Below are positions 24,579 through 33,391 of a stretch of DNA of 41,724 nt, piece after piece; position 1 is the first letter of the stretch; the number at the start of each line of letters is the position of its first letter. A program made the translations under genes and the position numbers. The notes beneath the pieces were generated by a model, which did no database searches, was not told the origin of the DNA, and was given only the letters and a program-made list of their open reading frames with translations. The stretch covers positions 1 through 41,724 of the forward strand of contig DATKPE010000044.1 in the NCBI GenBank assembly GCA_035524335.1, written 5' to 3'. The DNA is from DATKPE01 sp035524335. Lineage in GTDB: Bacteria; Bacteroidota; Ignavibacteria; UBA10030; SZUA-254.

Positions 24579-27539
24579 TCACTTGATCAAAACCATCTTC
24601 CTCACGCTCGAAAAGCTCTTCGACGGGTCCGTCACCCCCGTTGCCTCCAGCCTGTAAAAATAGATGCCCGATGCATACGCCGAGGCGTCCCACGACACCT
24701 GCCGGTACCCGGCATTCTCTACTCCGTCCTCGAGAACCTGCACCAACTGTCCGAGAACATTGTAGACGCTCAGCGACACCCTGCTCTCCTCCGGCAGTTG
24801 ATACCGGATGGTGGCGGAGGGATTGAACGGATTCGGATACGCCTGGTCAAGCGCATAGACTTTCGGCAGTGTGCTTCCTGCCGGGCCGTTTCCCGCCGGA
24901 GGATCGGGCGGCCGTTCAGACGTTGCGACGATCCTGATGCGGGTACGCGAGGCCGACGACCCGCCGGCGGTCAGCGTGATGGTCCCTGCCTGACCCGCCT
25001 TGAGCCAGTATCCCTTCCCCGGCAGGAGGGAATCCGCCGCCGAATAACCGCCGTGATAGGAAAATGCGGGACTCGTCTCCATCCCCGGAGGATCGCTCGT
25101 GATGGAAGCGGCCGCGACTGGGGTCGAGATGGCACCAATCATATTCCAGCCGGCATTCACCGGGATGACGGCGGAGACCAGCAGTCCCCCCGTGACCTGG
25201 AACGTCTGGGCGGAATCGAACTTCATCCAGAACCCGATCCCCTCACGGAGGCTGTCGGTGATCACGTACGAATTGTCGTACGTGAACGTATAGGTCGAGT
25301 CCGATGCGGGGAGCTGCAGAGCGGAGTGCGGCTGGACCGGGAGGGAGATCAGGTTCCAGTCGGACGACACGGTCACCGGTATTGTCCGTATCGGAAGGAC
25401 ATGCACCGTCATCGGGACATGCACGGTGCCGGCGACGGAGTCGTTACTGCTGACCGTGATACCGGTCGAGTAATCGCCGGGGGGCTGTGTCGCCGCATTG
25501 ATGTGGATGATGCGGAGAATGCTGTCGCCGGGAGCGATCGTATCGGCGGCCGGACTGAAGGTGATCCATGCCTGCACCGCGGTATCGGGGTCGGAAAGGA
25601 GACAGATCAGGGGGAAGGGACCGATATTGCTGATCTTCAGCGTGTCCTGGGCGGTCGTCGAGGAATCGAGGCTCACCGACACCGCCGGAGGGGTAATAAA
25701 CAGTTTCAGGCCGGGGATCTGAAGAGTGAACGGAATCTGGATCGTCGAAAGTATCGTATCGAAACCGGTGATCGTCAGCGTGTCCCGGTAGGGACGCCAC
25801 GGCTGAAGCCCTGCGGTGCGTATCGTGAATTTGATATAGACGGAATCGGAACCCGGGATGCTGTCGATCGTAACGCCGGGAAGAAGCCAGGGCTGATGAT
25901 TGGAGAGGGTGAAGCGGGTCTCGTTCTGGGAGAGGTTGAGGACTTTCAGCGAGTCGATCCGGACGGAGTCTGCGACAAAGAGCGATTCCGCCGCGGGCGT
26001 CACACTCAGGCCGAGCGGGGGAAGCGGGTACATATAGGCGCGATACGTCCAGATGCCGTTCGGCATCGTCAGATCGAATATTTTGGATCCGTCGGGCGCC
26101 ACGAGGGAGACGTTGGGGTTGGCGGCGCCCCAGCATATGAGCGTATTGCCGTCGTCCAGACGCTGGACATACCCGGTGGCGAATCCGTAGATATCGGGGT
26201 TGTTCCGGTACTCCCAGACGGCCGTTGCGGTTTTGGCATTCTGATCGAGCGCATATTCCATGGCGCGGGAATATTGCGGATTATGGTAATCGCCGTTGTC
26301 GAAGAGCGTATAATGGCCGTTCGGGATCCGGCGGATGGCATGCTGATAGGTGAACTGCAGCGGATCGCCGAGGAACGTGAACTGATTGTTGACCCCTCCC
26401 CAGCGCCAGATGATGTTTCCGGTGGTGCGGTCGATTTTTGTTATTTCATCCAGATGCCTGGAGGAGAGGAGAATATTACCGTCGTAATCGGTGTCGATGG
26501 CATTCGAATGAACATAGTCGATGGTGGCGGCCGTGAGATTGACGCCGATCGCATCGGTGATCCTGAAATGGTCCCAGCTTCTCCACTGGAACACGACATT
26601 CGAGTCCTGGTCCAGCTCCTGAAGGATGATGCCGGTGACGATGGCGTTGGGGTTCCCCCCTGTCACCACCGAATCCATGGAGACATGTTCCGGATCATCA
26701 CCGATGAGAAGAAAATGACCGTTGGGAAGAATCATAAAATCATGCCCGTCGGTCGCATAGCCCACAGTCCGATACGTGTTAAGCACATTATAGAGAGAGT
26801 CCATGAGGATAAACCCTGCCGTCGATTCATCAAAGTAACTTATCCGGCCGTTGGGCTGTTTTTTATAGTCCAATGTGAATGAGGGTCTGCTTGAATATCT
26901 GAGGATCGCTCCCGTCGTCGCGACATCGATCAGGTAATAGCCCACCGTCGCATTATTATCAAAATTGCCGATGAACATATGCCCCGGAGGAATCGGTTTC
27001 GACGCGGTGATCTTGATTGCGGGAAAATCCGGCGGAAGAGTGTCGACACCGGAGCCCGTATGCCTGAGCCCGGCCCGAGCGGCGGTCTGCCCGGGGACAG
27101 TCCCGCCCGGAATGTCATCCGTTGCCATCAGGCGGCGATCGAAGGGAATTTTCCGGTCCTGCGTCGTGAATGAAAAGGTCGACGGCCGGACCTGTTTCCC
27201 GGCGATCGCTGTCACACCGGCGTGGAAGGAGACGGTCACCCGTTCGTTCAGCTGGAACGGATGCACCGGACGGAACAGCAGAGTCCGGCCGTCCCGCGAA
27301 AGCCGGGCGCGCAGTGTCTGGGATCCGCTTTTACTCCCGGTGAGCGTTACCGACATACCGGAAACCGGCACTCCGGCCTCCAGCAGTCCTTTCGACCGGA
27401 GGATAATGCCCGACTCGGTCGATACCAGTGTCGCACCCGGCATCGGCGAGCAGTAGTCGAACGGCGTCTCCTGAGCAAGGAGTTCGCCGCAGGTGAAGAT
27501 CAGAATCAAAAGAATGGTAACCAGTCTCATTCGCTCCAT
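24579..27539 (-). CDS. T9SS-sorted arylsulfotransferase (ASST)-like protein
   Basis: 986 residues; ATG at 27539 with AAAGGAG 6 bases upstream. Signal peptide 1-22. Residues 30-130 are an SbsA-type Ig-like domain. Residues about 180-500 form an ASST-like six-bladed propeller. The residues equivalent to the E. coli-type ASST site seem present: H266 (DGHDF), H344 and R361 in YVHSNAIDTDY...LLSSRH, and H400 in the QHAIRRIPNGHYTLFDNG block, matching H252, H356/R374 and the sulfurylated H436 in order. ASST moves sulfate from one phenol to another without PAPS. Residues about 510-730 are HYDIN/choice-of-anchor-D Ig-like domains. Then follow a double WNL...GYW module (735-885) and a sorting domain (AYPNPFNPSATIRYQLP, RKMVLIK). 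Substrates are unknown; activity is inferred from motif order. No DsbA/DsbL-type partner is nearby. Confidence 0.88.
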   Translation of the reverse strand: MERMRLVTILLILIFTCGELLAQETPFDYCSPMPGATLVSTESGIILRSKGLLEAGVPVSGMSVTLTGSKSGSQTLRARLSRDGRTLLFRPVHPFQLNERVTVSFHAGVTAIAGKQVRPSTFSFTTQDRKIPFDRRLMATDDIPGGTVPGQTAARAGLRHTGSGVDTLPPDFPAIKITASKPIPPGHMFIGNFDNNATVGYYLIDVATTGAILRYSSRPSFTLDYKKQPNGRISYFDESTAGFILMDSLYNVLNTYRTVGYATDGHDFMILPNGHFLLIGDDPEHVSMDSVVTGGNPNAIVTGIILQELDQDSNVVFQWRSWDHFRITDAIGVNLTAATIDYVHSNAIDTDYDGNILLSSRHLDEITKIDRTTGNIIWRWGGVNNQFTFLGDPLQFTYQHAIRRIPNGHYTLFDNGDYHNPQYSRAMEYALDQNAKTATAVWEYRNNPDIYGFATGYVQRLDDGNTLICWGAANPNVSLVAPDGSKIFDLTMPNGIWTYRAYMYPLPPLGLSVTPAAESLFVADSVRIDSLKVLNLSQNETRFTLSNHQPWLLPGVTIDSIPGSDSVYIKFTIRTAGLQPWRPYRDTLTITGFDTILSTIQIPFTLQIPGLKLFITPPAVSVSLDSSTTAQDTLKISNIGPFPLICLLSDPDTAVQAWITFSPAADTIAPGDSILRIIHINAATQPPGDYSTGITVSSNDSVAGTVHVPMTVHVLPIRTIPVTVSSDWNLISLPVQPHSALQLPASDSTYTFTYDNSYVITDSLREGIGFWMKFDSAQTFQVTGGLLVSAVIPVNAGWNMIGAISTPVAAASITSDPPGMETSPAFSYHGGYSAADSLLPGKGYWLKAGQAGTITLTAGGSSASRTRIRIVATSERPPDPPAGNGPAGSTLPKVYALDQAYPNPFNPSATIRYQLPEESRVSLSVYNVLGQLVQVLEDGVENAGYRQVSWDASAYASGIYFYRLEATGVTDPSKSFSSVRKMVLIK

Positions 27540-27650
27540 GGAAGCTCCTTTACGGTTAAGATGTGTCCCGCGGGCGGGACGACCGGACTCGGACTGGTGA
27601 TTCCGGAGAACCGGATCACCGGGAAGTCCGTTTCAGATTAAATGTGGAAC

Positions 27651-28010
27651 TTAACCGCAGAGGGATGCGATTGGCGGATCGCGCGGAGGAGGAAAATAAT
27701 AGAGGGTGTTGGTCGGAGCCGTGGAAGAATCGTACGAAAACAGTCCCTTCAGGTGACGGTGGTATTCAGATGGCCGTTGTGCGGGGAGAGCGTCGATCCA
27801 GACTTGGAATTTGTTCGCGGAGAGATCGTATCTGCGGGATTTTCCCTGGGTCTGATCACTCTGTCCGGTTGTCTTGCCGCCGTGCCACCCGGAAAAGGTC
27901 GATTTGAAAACGGAATTCCGGAAGGTCTGCGGCGGGGTAATGGCAAACGAACCGAATACCGCCAGCAGAACCAGAAGGAAAATCCGTATGAAGGATATGC
28001 GGAAAGGCAT
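27651..28010 (-). CDS. Hypothetical small exported or membrane-anchored protein
   Basis: 119 residues from ATG at 28010 (GTG at 28013 is also in frame). The N-terminus has basic residues then a hydrophobic run (RISFIRIFLLVLLAVFGSFA), a plausible signal peptide or anchor. The remainder is hydrophilic with no family I recognise (WHGGKTTGQSDQTQGKSRR; FSYDSSTAPTNTLYYF). There is no clear SD. It sits in the 760-base gap between two T9SS cargo genes, on their strand. The plus-strand frames here have no domain features. It may be a real small gene or chance; nothing in the context argues for a function. Confidence 0.35.
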   Translation of the reverse strand: MPFRISFIRIFLLVLLAVFGSFAITPPQTFRNSVFKSTFSGWHGGKTTGQSDQTQGKSRRYDLSANKFQVWIDALPAQRPSEYHRHLKGLFSYDSSTAPTNTLYYFPPPRDPPIASLCG

Positions 28011-28256
28011 CACAACTTCAATATATAAGCAACTTAATCAATGGCTGATGGAAAAGATGATGAACAGGAAGCTGTTCCATTATTGACACATAACTGCGGA
28101 ATTGGATTAATTTTATTCACTAAAAAAACATCTCCCCGGGATGACCACGGCATGTTCAGCATCGTCCGATAACGCTGAAAATTAGTCACATACGGATCGG
28201 ATCCCATCGACCCGGGAGGAGTGAATTACCTGATCGAACAAACGGCCAAAAATGAA

Positions 28257-28282
28257 AAACCCCGGGAGAGAGCCCGGGGTTT
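28257..28282 (-). terminator. Rho-independent terminator of the 28307-31225 gene
   Basis: Perfect 10-bp stem AAACCCCGGG (28257-28266), 6-base loop, CCCGGGGTTT (28273-28282). On the minus strand it is followed by TTCATTTTTGG. It lies 24 bases past the stop codon. Confidence 0.9.
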
Positions 28283-28306
28283 GGTTATCCAGGCCGACCG
28301 GTGCGA

Positions 28307-31225
28307 TTATTTGATCAGGAGCATTTTCCTGGTTTCAGAAAATGTCCCGGCCGTCAGACGGTAGAAATAGAGCCCGCTCGGAAGATTGTTTCCGTTCAGG
28401 GCGACTTCCCTGTATCCCGCCTGTTCCGATTCGTCCACCAGTGTGGCCACCAGCTGTCCGAGCACGTTGTAGACGGCGAGGCGCACGTGCGATTCCTTCG
28501 GAAGCGAATAACGGATGACGGTCGAAGGATTGAACGGATTGGGATAATTCTGTTCGAGGGCGAACCCGCGCGGAATGCCCGGTTTCGGCTGGGGCGGAAC
28601 GCCGAGGGTCTGATTCGCGATGAATGCTGAATCGGTGATCGTTCCTGTGTTGCCGCTGTCGAGGAGAATTTTGACCGGCCGGGAAGCGTTCTGCCAGTCG
28701 GGGAGAATATAGTGCGTTGAATGTGCGGGAACCGTAATGCCGGTGTGGTTGAATTTCCACGATGAACCCGATCCGGCCAGAACGATGGTCAGATCGTACG
28801 TCTTCTGAGGACCGAGATTGACGAGCGCCGCCTGCGTACTGTCGGGTATCGTGATCCTGACGCTGTCGTTCTGCACCGCGGGAAGATTCAACACCTGAAA
28901 ATCCCGCTCACTGCTGTCGAGTCTGGCAATCGCTTCCAGATTGATCAATTTCGTCACGCTATCCGGATTTCCCGCATTCAGGCCGTTGTCGTATGTGACC
29001 CGGTCCGACTGGGAGGGAAGCACCGCAGTGCGCCAGTAATTGTACATGGCGCTCTGCGTCAGTGCGCCGAAGGAGAAGACGGTATCCCGGAATCCTCCGA
29101 GCTGTGCGGCATATCTCCCCGGGGGAAGCTGAAAACGTTTAGGAGGCTGAATGGCAGCGTTTTCGGGAAATATTGGCATCGCTCCGTTGATCAGATTTTT
29201 CAGTATCGAATCTCTGTAGGTAAAGTAGTTGTTCAGCGAATCGATAATGGTGATCACCGCCGCGGTCGAGGTATATAACGTCACGCTGTCAACAACCGCG
29301 CCCAGGAGCATGACAGAGGCCCGGGACCGGCCGCGCAGATGAGCGTGTTCCTGGCCGAGAAGCGGTTGGGAGAGATATGTATTCGCGGGATCGCGAAGGT
29401 ATAATCCGACACTGTCGTCGCCCCAGCCGAGCGGAGGATAAAACCAGGTATTCCCCCCGGAGTCGATCGATACCGCGGTCGGCACAAAGCCCCCGCATGT
29501 TCCGGTCGGACAGTCGTTATCATACACATAAAGCAGGAACCTTCCCTCGCTTCCCGTCCGCTCGAGTTTGTAGGGGACGATGGAATGGCCGCCGGAGGAA
29601 CCGAGGATCCCGAGAGACCGGTGATCTCCCGCGGGGGAAAGGAGCATTGTTTTCAGATCCTGCAGTGTCTGGACCACTGTTTTCGGGAGTACCTGCGCCC
29701 GGTAAGCGAGATGCTGCGAACCGAATTGATGTTCATACAGCTGGTTGATCACCAGCCGCCGGTTGTCGTTGATGGCAAGATCATGAAGGTTCACGAAGCT
29801 TCCGACCCCGGGAAACGCCTGCAGGAAGTCGGCCGGACGGTCGAATGCCAGGAGACAGCTCTGTGAAAAACCGAAACACGACCCATTCCATTTGGGATCC
29901 TTGTTGTATGTCCAGACCGCGAGCGCAGTGGGCGAGTAAACCGCGTTGGCGACATCGCGATAGCAGGCGGCGGTGGAAAACGTATTGACGAACAGCCCCC
30001 AATCGATGAAATTCTGAGGACGCGCATCGATCCGCGGCGATGTGAAGACGGCAGAGTAATTCTGCCCCGTGAAGGGATCGATCCCGGCATAACTGAAGCC
30101 GGACCACCAGGGCTGGGGCCACATATCCGCGGAATCGTTGGGAAACTGCCAGGCATGAAGCGTCAGGTCGAATTTTTCGAAGTCGCCGTTTGCGTTCAGC
30201 CGGGTGACGATATAGGGTTTGATCCCGAACAGGGAGCTGGTCACTTTTGTGGTCGTGTCGGCCAGATCGGTCAGCCTGATGGCGCATTTTGCGGAAATCG
30301 TATCGGGGGCGGTCCAGCCGTACTGACTCGGATCTGCCGGCACATTGTCGGCGATCGACGTGAAGGTTCTCCCGCTGTCGAGGCTCAGCTCGATCTTCAT
30401 CGAATCGATCCCGGTCACCGACCAGCGGATGGTATCCGTCGCCGCGGCGAGAACAACCTCGCCCGAGGCGGGGCTGACGACGGCCATGCGCGAGGTGATC
30501 GGTCCGTTCCAGGTGGCGCCCGCGATGCTGATCGTTCCGCTGTTCGGCTGGGTGGTATCGATGACGTAGATATTGACGCTCATGCCGTTCAGGGCTTTGA
30601 TCCCGTAGGTGATCTGCACAAGCTGGCCCGACGCATTCCTCTCTTCCTCTTTTACGCGGAGCGCCTGCGATGACAATCCGCCCGGCAGTTTGAGGATGCC
30701 GTACGCATCGACGGTATAGGTGTCGGTATGCTGTGTTGAGACGCTCGACCCCGCATCGGTGTAGGTGGTCGACCACTGCGTGCCGTAGGCCAGGGGAAGC
30801 TGGATAAGTTCATCCGGCGGAGTGCTGGTGATCGTCTCCGTGGTCGAGCCGGCAAAGACGGCACCGAGCGCGTAAAGGTTGGAATTCAGCTGGAGGTAAG
30901 CGTAGCTTGTACCGCTGCCGGCGATGGCGGACTTCCGGGCGTGTGTGGCGGTCGTAAACTGACTCGCATACGGAGTGGAATCGGGCGGCACGCTCACGAT
31001 CACGGACTGGGAATTATTCTGCAGGCCGCTGAGGTCCCACGACGTGGCGCCGGGCGAGCCGATGTCGAGCGTCTGGGTGACGGTATCGGAATGGTCGACC
31101 TCGGTTGCGCCGGGGGCGAGATACGCGGAGACGTTTGCCGCCGTGAAGGTGATCTGTCCTGCGGCCGGCGCCAGGACGCACGCCAGGAGGATGCCGATGC
31201 CAAGGAACCGGGAATAATTAGTCAT
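28307..31225 (-). CDS. T9SS-sorted protein with a cryptic papain-like Cys/His/Asp region
   Basis: 972 residues; ATG at 31225 with GAGGAGGGG upstream. Signal peptide 1-23 (the LLAC at 12-15 is not a good lipobox). Residues 25-240 are a beta-rich domain seen in other exported proteins of this type (T9SS cargo of unknown function). Residues 245-335 are an Ig/fibronectin-like domain (IRWSVTGIDSMKIELSLDSG). The middle contains WNGSCFGFSQSCLLAF with C450, then GGHSIVPYKLER with H547, then YVYDNDCP with D569-N570. This order and spacing match papain/C39-like cysteine peptidases (GxCxGFS, GGHAVxxY, VYDxN). The C-terminus from about 885 is a sorting domain (NYPNPFNPSTVIRYSLP, VYNVLGQLVATLVDE, RKMLLIK). 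It is probably surface-exposed. Peptidase activity is a prediction; the terminator directly follows. Confidence 0.82.
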   Translation of the reverse strand: MTNYSRFLGIGILLACVLAPAAGQITFTAANVSAYLAPGATEVDHSDTVTQTLDIGSPGATSWDLSGLQNNSQSVIVSVPPDSTPYASQFTTATHARKSAIAGSGTSYAYLQLNSNLYALGAVFAGSTTETITSTPPDELIQLPLAYGTQWSTTYTDAGSSVSTQHTDTYTVDAYGILKLPGGLSSQALRVKEEERNASGQLVQITYGIKALNGMSVNIYVIDTTQPNSGTISIAGATWNGPITSRMAVVSPASGEVVLAAATDTIRWSVTGIDSMKIELSLDSGRTFTSIADNVPADPSQYGWTAPDTISAKCAIRLTDLADTTTKVTSSLFGIKPYIVTRLNANGDFEKFDLTLHAWQFPNDSADMWPQPWWSGFSYAGIDPFTGQNYSAVFTSPRIDARPQNFIDWGLFVNTFSTAACYRDVANAVYSPTALAVWTYNKDPKWNGSCFGFSQSCLLAFDRPADFLQAFPGVGSFVNLHDLAINDNRRLVINQLYEHQFGSQHLAYRAQVLPKTVVQTLQDLKTMLLSPAGDHRSLGILGSSGGHSIVPYKLERTGSEGRFLLYVYDNDCPTGTCGGFVPTAVSIDSGGNTWFYPPLGWGDDSVGLYLRDPANTYLSQPLLGQEHAHLRGRSRASVMLLGAVVDSVTLYTSTAAVITIIDSLNNYFTYRDSILKNLINGAMPIFPENAAIQPPKRFQLPPGRYAAQLGGFRDTVFSFGALTQSAMYNYWRTAVLPSQSDRVTYDNGLNAGNPDSVTKLINLEAIARLDSSERDFQVLNLPAVQNDSVRITIPDSTQAALVNLGPQKTYDLTIVLAGSGSSWKFNHTGITVPAHSTHYILPDWQNASRPVKILLDSGNTGTITDSAFIANQTLGVPPQPKPGIPRGFALEQNYPNPFNPSTVIRYSLPKESHVRLAVYNVLGQLVATLVDESEQAGYREVALNGNNLPSGLYFYRLTAGTFSETRKMLLIK

Positions 31226-31610
31226 ACATTTCCCCTCCTCAACATCACGATTTGTCCGGATGTGGGAATTGGTTCCAGGCAGGAACCCGATAAACGCGGC
31301 ATGTCAGTGACCCTTCGTTGATGATGAATGAACAGTACCGATGACCGATCAGGAACAGTCGGGCGTCGTGATACCGACGCAGGCATTGTGAGAACGACGA
31401 TCGCTTCAGGGAGAGGTGAAATCCGGAAAAGGAGACCGAGCCAGGCACTCAGGAACCACCAACCACACCCCGTTATAATATAATCATTACGTCAAAAAAA
31501 ACAAGAAGATGGGCGGAACGGGAAAAGCCAGATAACACAGGAGAATATATGAGCGCCTCCCCTGAGAACGGTTCCTTAATCCCGTCCTTCCTGCAAGTTT
31601 CCTCCTCCCG
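31226..31610. other. Intergenic region before R1 copy E
   Basis: Contains no supported gene. An AT-rich tract at about 31472-31502 (TTATAATATAATCATTACG, with TTTTTTTTGACG on the minus strand) is the most promoter-like stretch and could serve the T9SS gene starting at 31225, but the -35/-10 spacing is poor. Confidence 0.3.
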
Positions 31611-32054
31611 TCATTCCCACACGTTTCAAGTTGGAATCCCGGACGATCCTCAACCCTCACCTATAATCCTCTGCTCGAATGGAGAGGATGCTAGAGCAAC
31701 CTGCCACAACACTGACCATCTGAATCAAAGCGTTCTTCATAGCGAGAAGGCGGCTGCGGAATCATACGGAAGGAGCACCTCTCAACAAACTCAGCTTCCG
31801 ATTGAGGAGAACATAAACTGACGGCACAGATCGTGATATCTGTCGGTGCCGCACACCACCGCAAGTTGCAGAATGCTTGTTCGACAAAATCGGCCTTTCC
31901 GTTGCCTGTCATTCCCCAGCCAGCACATAATGATTCCGCACAATTTCTCTTTGATACTTTTTGCCGAAGGCATCACTTCGTGACTTTTTTTTAAAGAGAA
32001 AGTACACGAAAAACCTTTCGGCTACCTCAAATGCCGATTCCGCCGAAGGCGGCG
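31611..32054 (+). repeat. R1 intergenic element, copy E (most complete)
   Basis: Runs from R2 (ATTCCCAC 31613-31620, GTTGGAAT 31630-31637) through an ATCCTCT/AGAGGAT hairpin and the SD-like GGAGAGGATGCT, the CGATTGAGGAGAAC block, the TTCGACAAAATCGGC block, GATTCCGCACAATTTCTC, and the two overlapping stem options TTTCTCTTT/AAAGAGAAA and TACTTTT/AAAGTA around a TCAC-ttc-GTGA hairpin, to CCGCC-gaa-GGCGG at 32040-32052. The ATGGCAACC start seen in A-D is AGAGCAACC here. It is in the divergent gap between the 28307-31225 and 32546 genes, and is followed by R4 and an R3-R2 unit. Confidence 0.88.
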
Positions 32055-32100
32055 CTATATCCTTCCCGAGAATCTCATTATGCTCCGGAATGAACTTCCT

Positions 32101-32178
32101 ATTAGATCACTTCGTCATACCGATATGAGAAACTATCGGTATTCCTTATGAAGACACTGCGAGAGTGCCATCTCCCGC
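32101..32178 (+). repeat. R4 hairpin repeat (second copy)
   Basis: Same 9-bp perfect stem as the first copy: ATACCGATA (32117-32125), TATCGGTAT (32134-32142), flanked by AGATCACTTCGTC and GAAGACACTGCG. It stands between R1 copy E and the following R3-R2 unit. Confidence 0.8.
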
Positions 32179-32193
32179 TTTCGCAACGCCTTA

Positions 32194-32282
32194 GATTCTT
32201 CATGCGTTAAACATCAACAGTCCTCAGAATGATGGGCGTACTTAATTTTGTCATTTCCACATATTGTAAGTTGGAATCCCGG
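32194..32282 (+). repeat. R3-R2 composite repeat unit (copy e)
   Basis: R3 (GATTCTTCATGCG...TCCTCAGAATGATG), then GGGCGTACTTAATTTTG, then R2 (TCATTTCCACATATTG, AAGTTGGAATCCCGG). The same order and spacing as at 24406 and 33102. Confidence 0.78.
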
Positions 32283-32545
32283 ATTTACCTCCTACAAAGC
32301 CTTTATTTCGAATAACCCAACATTTGACTTTCCCGCCCGTATTGTTACCTTTATACATCAGATAGTCGCCGTTCTTCCCAGGATGTCCGGGAGAATCGTA
32401 GAACGCAGGGCCACCCCTGCCTGATGATATCACTCGCTCCTCTACCCGGGACCGGCGGCACACAGATCGCTTCGTCCGCTGCCGTGTGCCGGCATACATC
32501 GGTGCCGGTACGGCTTTATTCGTACACACTTCATGGAGGAACAAC
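32283..32545. other. Intergenic region, no supported gene
   Basis: Holds the ribosome-binding site of the next gene (GGAGGA at 32535). The minus-strand frame 32251-32643 includes a protein-like run (GHPGKNGDYLMYKGNNTGG) that may be a decayed coding fragment, but it has no recognisable family and its start overlaps the four-TM gene. Confidence 0.25.
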
Positions 32546-32989
32546 ATGACAGCACCACCCAAATGGTACAAAGTCGTTGCGATCGGTGCGCTGATCTGGA
32601 ATCTCTTCGGCTGTATGGCGGTCATCATGGATCTGATGATCAAACCGGAGGATGCAGCAAAGTTATCCGCAGATCAGCAGACGCTGTATGCCGCACGGAC
32701 AACCTGGTCGACCCTCGCCAGTCTGATCGCAGTCCTGGGCGGAACGATCGGATCTCTTGGCCTGGTCATGCGTAAAACATGGTCGCAGATATTCCTGATC
32801 GCGTCGCTGATCGGTTTACTGGTTCAGAATTACGGTCTCTTCATCGTTGTTGACGGGGCCAGGCTGGCCGGCGCGGGCGCTGTCATACTTCAAAGCTTCG
32901 TTCTTCTGATTGCAGTAGGATTGATCATGCTTTACCGCTCGGCTGTACGGAAGGAATGGATACCGGGAAGCACCGGGGCCGCTGTCTAA
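32546..32989 (+). CDS. Four-TM integral membrane protein of unknown function
   Basis: 147 residues from ATG at 32546, chosen because GGAGGAACAAC lies just upstream; the frame is open 20 codons further back without a site. Four hydrophobic helices: about 8-26, 52-70, 76-98 and 107-128. The pattern KWYKVVAIGALIWNLFGC, then a loop KLSADQQTLYAARTTW, then a second half GGTIGSLGLVMRK, matches a small membrane family often mislabelled 'sugar transporter' in Bacteroidota; there is no evidence for transport. It stands alone at the start of a plus-strand run, in the divergent gap beyond R1 copy E. Confidence 0.78.
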   Translation: MTAPPKWYKVVAIGALIWNLFGCMAVIMDLMIKPEDAAKLSADQQTLYAARTTWSTLASLIAVLGGTIGSLGLVMRKTWSQIFLIASLIGLLVQNYGLFIVVDGARLAGAGAVILQSFVLLIAVGLIMLYRSAVRKEWIPGSTGAAV

Positions 32990-33101
32990 AATTTTCAGGC
33001 GGGATCGGGATGACTGGCTTTCTTTATTCTGTCACGCCGTATTTCGGCTCTTTGTCCGTCCCGCACGTATTGAATCGGGACCTCATCCCTGCAGCGTTTT
33101 A

Positions 33102-33188
33102 GATTCTTCGTCTGTAACAAATTAAACGTCCTCAGAATGACGGGCGCACTTAATCCCGTCATTCCCACACGATTCAAGTGGGAATCCC
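33102..33188 (+). repeat. Solo R3-R2 composite repeat unit (copy f)
   Basis: R3 (GATTCTTCGTCTG...GTCCTCAGAATGACG), then GGCGCACTTAATCCC, then a perfect R2 hairpin (ATTCCCAC 33161-33168, 9-base loop, GTGGGAAT 33178-33185). No R1 sequence is attached, so it is a solo unit. A GTCCCG...CGGGAC hairpin precedes it at 33056-33079. It lies 3' of the four-TM gene; nothing else is seen in 33189-33391. Confidence 0.8.
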
Positions 33189-33391
33189 GGGGAGTTGCTC
33201 ACATGGAAAGGATATTGTGCCTCCTGTAATCCATCACATTTCAGACCATTTCTCCATATTATTCTGCCCGCAAGAAAATGCGCCGTATCTCTCCCGCCGA
33301 TCCCCCGTATTTCCCGTCGGCAAAAACATCCGTTCAGGTCCGGAAGCATATTTGGCAATACCGGGAAGAATCAGTACGTTTCCCCTGAGCT

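Noticed and set aside
28122..28143. CATCTCCCCGGGATG hairpin with an A7 tract, terminator-like on the minus strand
   Set aside because: Stem has a mismatch and only about five pairs, and a far stronger terminator already stands at 28257-28282.
13930..33188. CRISPR array among the intergenic repeats
   Set aside because: Repeats are few, long, dispersed over 20 kb, variable and in both orientations; no regular short spacers and no cas genes.
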